The notes under the pieces: generated by a model
Told to the model about the DNA's origin: nothing
The model's database searches: none
The model's input: only the letters and a program-made list of their open reading frames with translations
Origin: an uncultured Fibrobacterota bacterium
Lineage (GTDB): Bacteria; Fibrobacterota; Chitinivibrionia; Chitinivibrionales; Chitinispirillaceae
Direction: 5' to 3'
Length of the DNA stretch: 10,433 nt
Assembly (NCBI GenBank): GCA_903888815.1
Contig: CAISVC010000180.1
Location: 1-10,433 of the forward strand
Program-made: the position numbers and the translations under genes
In this document: positions 6,819 through 10,433 of the stretch, in pieces
How positions within the stretch are numbered: the first letter of the stretch is position 1
Layout: each line of letters starts with the position of its first letter

Positions 6819-9578
6819 TTATTTCAGGAAGGCGGGATCGCGCTTGATTTTTACCATATAAACGCCCGCCGAAAGGCCGCCTTTTTTCCGCAGCAGCACG
6901 CTGCCGCTGTTCACCCGCATGTTCCGCACCTGCTTTCCTTTCATGTCATACACGGCAACCGTAACCGGCGTGCCCTGAAATTCCTTCGGGACCACGAACC
7001 GGTCCCCCGAAACGAGAAATGACGCGGAGGGTGCGAAAGCGCAGCTCACTCCCGCGCCATGCCCGTACGGCCGCTCGATGCCCGTGGTGGGAACCTTTGC
7101 AAATGAGTAATATTCAACCGGTGTCAGCGAATATCCCTGCGGAGCAGTTCCATCGGTGGTCAGAATGACGATGGTGTTCGTTCCGCTGAGCCAGCACTGC
7201 GGAACGAACAGCCCCGGCTGGCTGGTTATCTGACGGCCCAGGCAATGACCGTTCACCCACACCACTCCCTGACTGTTCGTCGTGACCGTGCCATTGAGCG
7301 TCCATGTCTCAATCGCGTCGGTCGGCGGCGTGTAATTGAAATCCATACGCCACAGCTTGGGCTTGCTGTCGCTCGGCGCCGTCGCGCTCGTTCCCCATTG
7401 ACGGCCAAGCAGGGCGCTCCACGACGCCGCTGAAATTGTCCCCATCATCGGGCTTTCGGTCACTCCCTCGAATCCGCCTTTAAAACGCCACCCCGTGACC
7501 GCCGATCCGTTTATGGTCACGTTGCCGAATATGCCCGACCGCCAGATGTTCTGCGCGCCAACGGCATAATAACCGTAGGCTTTGTTCCTGCAGTAATCAA
7601 CGGCAAGCAGCGCGATCGTATTGGCACCCTGCACAAGCTGCACCTGGGTGCTGTTATGACCGACATACTGGCCATTTACAAATAGAACATACTCGTCCTG
7701 CACGTTGGCAACGCTCAGCGTCGCGGTCCCGGCCTGCGCGGCAGTGTAGGTCGTCCGGTACCAGCCGTATCCGTTGGGCCAGTTGTAATACGTCATGTCC
7801 TGCGGCGTCGTGCTCGTCTGCCATGCGGCGTCGTTATACGTGGTGCCGGCCTCGGTCGCCGCGCTGATCCACGTCCAACCCGAGGCGAAACTCCGGGCGC
7901 CCGGCGCAGTGGTGGCCCCCTTGGTTACCACACTTTTCCCCTGGCTCGTGTACACTAGCGCCCGGCCGCCGGCCGCGGGAAACTGTATGTTCTGGTTCTC
8001 ATCGACATAGTGCTGCCCGCAGATAATGAAATTGGTGTCCGTCCACGTCCGGTTCGACATCGATGTGTTCATGATGAGCAGATGCAGCGTCTGGCTGTTC
8101 CCTGCGGCGCATGTCACTTCGTATACCGAGTCAATGCTCGGGTACGTGAACAGCAGGTGCGCCTTCCGTGCCGTCGCGTCCCAGGTCCACGGCGAGGACG
8201 GCGCAGGCGTCGGAGCTGTCTTGAAGTAAAGCGAAATCTCCCCGCTTGCGGCATTGGAACCGTAGCAGATGAGATATTCGTCATTCCCCATTTTCTGCAG
8301 TCCAAGGATATTCGTCGCGCTGTAATCAATGGTAACGTTGCTCGTCACCGGAACATCCGAAAGAAAATAGGCGAATTTGCTTGGCGCGAGCGTCCAGTTG
8401 AAGGTCGTCGGAACGGATATGCTCTTGTCCGTCCACGTCACCTTGAACGACACGTTCGATGTCGATGTGTTGGTGATAATGGCCATCTTGCCCAGGCTCG
8501 TCGTGTTGTGCACCCACGCTCTGAGGCCCGCGGGAAGCGAACTTATCAGCGAGCTGCCGTTGGTCGAGGTTGACAGTATGGAACCGAACGTCCGGGCTAT
8601 CATGCCGGTCTGCTTGATCGACCAGTAATCCGTCCGGAACTGTCCCAGCTCGCCGATGGGCGCGCCGTAATCGTAGCTCGTGATCCGCTGGTCGTCGCTT
8701 GCCGAATACCCGAAATTCGTGCCCCCATGGATCATATAATGCGACAGCCCTCCGGTCCCGGCCGCAACGATCTTCCATGCCGCGCGGTCCACCCGTATGG
8801 AATCCGAGTAATCGCCGTACAAGCTGATCCATCCGGTCCATAATTCCGTCGAAAACCACGGCGCCGAGCCCGACGGGAACGTGCCGGGATCAAATTCCCC
8901 ACCGTTATTCATCATCGACCATATGTACGGCACTTCGAGGCTCAGCGAATTCGCCTTGTCGATTAAATGCTGCTGATACGCCGCGTCCGGCGACGATGGG
9001 TAGTACTCGTTTTCCAGCTGCACCGCGATCACGCAGCCGCCCTTGTGGATCTGGTGTTTGATAATAATCGGAAATACCTGGTTAAAATAGGCGTCGACGC
9101 ATTGGAGGTACTGCGTGTTCGAACAGCGGTACACTATCCCTGCTATGTCCACGGTCCACGGCGCCCAGCCCCCGAAATCGATCTCGGCGCAGATATAGGG
9201 ACCGGGCCGCACGATGGCATACATCCCGAGCTCCTCGATGAGCGAAAGCCATGCGTCCACGTCAAGATTGTCTTCGAAATGGAACTGCCCGTGGATCGGC
9301 TCCATGAAATTCCAGAACGTGTAAAAAGAAATGGCATTGTACCCCGATCGCTTTATCCTCATGAGCCGGTCGCGCCACAGCTCCTTTGGAACCCGGCAAT
9401 AGTCGATATCGCCTGCGTAAAGATAGACGGGATTGCCCTTAATTATAAAACTTCGCCCGTTATAGGTGATCGACGACGTGGCCGCAGCCTTCTCGTGATA
9501 AAACTGTCCCTGAATGGTTCCGACGTAACCCGCCATAAGTATGAAACCTGTAATTATTGCGATTTTTCCCGCTTTCAT
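6819..9578 (-). CDS. Secreted GH35 beta-galactosidase with jelly-roll domains and C-terminal sorting tail
   Basis: A retaining exo-beta-galactosidase releasing terminal beta-galactose from glycans, predicted extracellular or surface-bound. From ATG 9578 the protein is 919 residues. Signal peptide 1-24 (MKAGKIAIITGFILMAGYVG...). The GH35 barrel spans about 37-330: AGDIDYCRVPKELWRDRL (55-72), FYTFWNFMEP, RPGPYICAEIDFGGW (124-138), VQLENEY with acid/base E191, STELWTGW with nucleophile E245, HGGTNFG (284-290) and TSYDYGAPIGELG. Beta domains follow at about 345-540. Two galactose-binding-like jelly rolls come next (about 565-700 and 740-830), the second with VVWVNGHCLGRQ as in other GH35 enzymes. 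The tail 845-919 (VTVAVYDMKGKQV ... GLSAGVYMVKIK) is the clearest Por-type sorting domain here. The frame is open 37 codons further upstream to 9689, but 9578 gives a signal peptide start with GGGGTG five bases before it. The extension would cover the promoter and palindrome. It is followed by the lyase gene. Confidence 0.95.
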   Translation of the reverse strand: MKAGKIAIITGFILMAGYVGTIQGQFYHEKAAATSSITYNGRSFIIKGNPVYLYAGDIDYCRVPKELWRDRLMRIKRSGYNAISFYTFWNFMEPIHGQFHFEDNLDVDAWLSLIEELGMYAIVRPGPYICAEIDFGGWAPWTVDIAGIVYRCSNTQYLQCVDAYFNQVFPIIIKHQIHKGGCVIAVQLENEYYPSSPDAAYQQHLIDKANSLSLEVPYIWSMMNNGGEFDPGTFPSGSAPWFSTELWTGWISLYGDYSDSIRVDRAAWKIVAAGTGGLSHYMIHGGTNFGYSASDDQRITSYDYGAPIGELGQFRTDYWSIKQTGMIARTFGSILSTSTNGSSLISSLPAGLRAWVHNTTSLGKMAIITNTSTSNVSFKVTWTDKSISVPTTFNWTLAPSKFAYFLSDVPVTSNVTIDYSATNILGLQKMGNDEYLICYGSNAASGEISLYFKTAPTPAPSSPWTWDATARKAHLLFTYPSIDSVYEVTCAAGNSQTLHLLIMNTSMSNRTWTDTNFIICGQHYVDENQNIQFPAAGGRALVYTSQGKSVVTKGATTAPGARSFASGWTWISAATEAGTTYNDAAWQTSTTPQDMTYYNWPNGYGWYRTTYTAAQAGTATLSVANVQDEYVLFVNGQYVGHNSTQVQLVQGANTIALLAVDYCRNKAYGYYAVGAQNIWRSGIFGNVTINGSAVTGWRFKGGFEGVTESPMMGTISAASWSALLGRQWGTSATAPSDSKPKLWRMDFNYTPPTDAIETWTLNGTVTTNSQGVVWVNGHCLGRQITSQPGLFVPQCWLSGTNTIVILTTDGTAPQGYSLTPVEYYSFAKVPTTGIERPYGHGAGVSCAFAPSASFLVSGDRFVVPKEFQGTPVTVAVYDMKGKQVRNMRVNSGSVLLRKKGGLSAGVYMVKIKRDPAFLK

Positions 9579-9583
9579 GCCAA

Positions 9584-9589
9584 CACCCC
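9584..9589 (-). promoter_or_regulatory. Ribosome binding site deciding the GH35 start
   Basis: GGGGTG on the minus strand lies five bases before ATG 9578. It is a one-mismatch version of GAGGTG and weaker than the AGGAGG sites of the neighbours. Together with the hydrophobic signal peptide that begins at this ATG, it favours 9578 over the in-frame ATG at 9689. Confidence 0.55.
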
Positions 9590-9624
9590 AATCTTTTATA
9601 TTGAACAGCTTCCGTTCTGTAAGT

Positions 9625-9654
9625 AATATAATCAATTTTCGCACGTTTTGCCAA
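9625..9654 (-). promoter_or_regulatory. Predicted promoter for the GH35 gene
   Basis: On the minus strand TTGGCA (9649-9654), an 18-base spacer and TATATT (9625-9630) give five of six matches in each box. Initiation would be near 9618, with a leader of about 40 bases. A second, weaker candidate overlaps downstream: CTTACA (9618-9623), 17 bases, TATAAA (9595-9600). I favour the first because its layout repeats at the GH39-like gene. Confidence 0.45.
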
Positions 9655-9672
9655 AACAGAAAAAGCGGCGTG

Positions 9673-9691
9673 CTATGGAAAAATTCCATAG
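9673..9691. promoter_or_regulatory. Perfect 19-bp palindrome, candidate operator or activator site
   Basis: CTATGGAA (9673-9680) and TTCCATAG (9684-9691) are exact inverted repeats separated by AAA. The palindrome is centred at 9682, between the GH35 promoter (its -35 ends at 9654) and the beta-helix promoter (its -35 begins at 9707). From each predicted start site it is centred roughly 60-65 bases upstream, a position typical of class I activators. No GC-rich stem or T-run follows, so it does not look like a terminator. No second copy was seen in the window and the binding protein is unknown. Confidence 0.5.
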
Positions 9692-9706
9692 GACGGCCTC
9701 ACGTAT

Positions 9707-9736
9707 TTGTCGCCACTGTGCTTTATTACCTATATT
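9707..9736 (+). promoter_or_regulatory. Possible promoter for the beta-helix gene
   Basis: TTGTCG (9707-9712), an 18-base spacer and TATATT (9731-9736) on the plus strand. The -35 matches only four of six bases, so a helper protein may be needed. Initiation would be near 9743, about 100 bases before the ATG. No better promoter was seen closer to the gene. Confidence 0.35.
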
Positions 9737-9842
9737 CCTGAGAGTGAGTGCCGGGGAAATGATCCGGTTGCTATCTCCTGCCTCAGCATCGCTGTCGGGC
9801 GAGTGAATATATCGACAAAACGCCGGGTATAAGGAGGTTGCA

Positions 9843-10433
9843 ATGAACAGAGGTATTTGTGCGGGTATTATCGCTTTGCTGGCAGTAAGCGGCGTCTTTT
9901 CCGCTACTTACTACATCTCTTCTTCATCCGGCGACGACGGCCGTACTGCTGCGCAGGCGCAGAACCAGTCGACCCCGTGGCAAACGCCGGGAAAACTTTC
10001 CACCGTTACGCTGGTTCCAGGAGACCAGGTGCTGCTCAAGCGCGGCGATACCTTTCCCGGCGGGATTGTCGTCAATCAGTCGGGCAGCGCGGGATCGCCC
10101 ATTACCTACGGCACATACGGCTCGGGCAACCGTCCCATTGTTACCGGCGCGGCGGCCATAAGCGGATGGCAACAGGAGTCGGGACGGTATGTCGCCACCT
10201 ATACCGGCGACGCTGCAAAGCCCATTGAGCAGCTCTTTTCCGGAACAACGGCACTCACCAATGCGCGGTTTCCCAACAGCGGCTATAGTGCGATCGACTC
10301 GGCGGTCAGCCGATCGGAGTTTTTTTGCAATGGCCTTATCGGTCCGACCGACTGGAGCGGCGCGGCAATCCATATTCGCAGCGAGCGGTGGTCGCTGGAC
10401 GCGCGAATGATTGCCGCTTTCGATAGGGCCACG
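9843..10433 (+). CDS. Secreted right-handed parallel beta-helix protein, N-terminal part
   Basis: The first 197 codons of an exported protein that runs off the right edge. Signal peptide 1-21 (MNRGICAGIIALLAVSGVFSA). Mature start TYYISSSSGDDG (22-33), then TPWQTPGKLSTV, PGDQVLLKRGDTF (59-71) and SGSAGSPITYGTYGSGNRPIVTG (80-102). This is the standard opening of secreted beta-helix proteins that includes pectate lyase-like, chondroitinase B-like and epimerase-like members. LFSGTTALTNARFPN (131-145) also fits those proteins, where an 'ARYPN' segment follows the first coils. AAGGAGG at 9832-9838 supports the start. The catalytic part is outside the window, so polysaccharide lyase, hydrolase or non-catalytic roles all remain possible. 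It is divergent from GH35, with which it may share regulation. Confidence 0.85.
   Translation, partial: MNRGICAGIIALLAVSGVFSATYYISSSSGDDGRTAAQAQNQSTPWQTPGKLSTVTLVPGDQVLLKRGDTFPGGIVVNQSGSAGSPITYGTYGSGNRPIVTGAAAISGWQQESGRYVATYTGDAAKPIEQLFSGTTALTNARFPNSGYSAIDSAVSRSEFFCNGLIGPTDWSGAAIHIRSERWSLDARMIAAFDRAT

Noticed and set aside
8010..8573. Plus-strand open frame of 187 codons opposite GH35
   Set aside because: Antisense shadow of the beta domains of GH35, rich in Arg and His, without a ribosome site.
9579..9689. N-terminal extension of the GH35 frame by 37 codons to an upstream ATG
   Set aside because: The extension has no ribosome site, would bury the signal peptide and overlaps the promoter candidates and palindrome. 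The ATG at 9578 begins a clean signal peptide.

Overview
The window looks like a carbohydrate-degradation locus of a Gram-negative environmental bacterium, most likely of the Fibrobacterota or a near relative in the FCB group. Three points support this. The enzymes carry signal peptides. The three complete ones end in 70-80 residue beta-rich tails resembling type IX secretion (Por) or Fibrobacter-type sorting tails. The genes use strong AGGAGG-type ribosome sites and TTGACA/TATAAT-like promoters, which is unlike Bacteroidota. The taxonomic call is inference; there is no rRNA or other marker gene here.

Layout. (1) Positions 1-1354, minus strand: the N-terminal 451 codons of a family 9 glycoside hydrolase (endoglucanase type), running off the left edge. 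(2) 1355-1733: a 379-base divergent intergenic region with a near-consensus plus-strand promoter and a palindromic REP-like element. (3) 1734-3953, plus strand: a GH39-like clan GH-A glycoside hydrolase whose barrel appears to be interrupted by a GATase1-like domain. (4) 3954-4136: a convergent intergenic region with a possible terminator hairpin. (5) 4137-6707, minus strand: a heparinase II/III-family polysaccharide lyase. (6) 6819-9578, minus strand: a family 35 beta-galactosidase, upstream of the lyase and possibly co-transcribed with it, although the lyase also has its own candidate promoter. (7) 9579-9842: a divergent control region with two facing-away promoter candidates and a perfect 8-3-8 palindrome roughly midway between them. 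(8) 9843 to the right edge, plus strand: the N-terminal 197 codons of a secreted right-handed beta-helix protein.

All five genes encode predicted exported polysaccharide-active proteins; no transporter, regulator or metabolic gene lies inside the window. The mix is a GH9 endo-glucanase, a GH39-like glycosidase, a uronate-type polysaccharide lyase, a GH35 exo-galactosidase and a beta-helix (lyase or epimerase-like) protein. It fits attack on a complex plant or algal cell-wall or mucilage polysaccharide carrying galactose and uronic acids. The exact substrate cannot be read from the sequence.

The most notable points are the predicted domain insertion in the GH39-like enzyme, the near-symmetric palindrome-centred divergent promoter, and the recurrence of a TTG-type -35, 18-base spacer and TATATT layout at three of the genes. 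No tRNA, rRNA, CRISPR array, insertion sequence or phage gene was seen.
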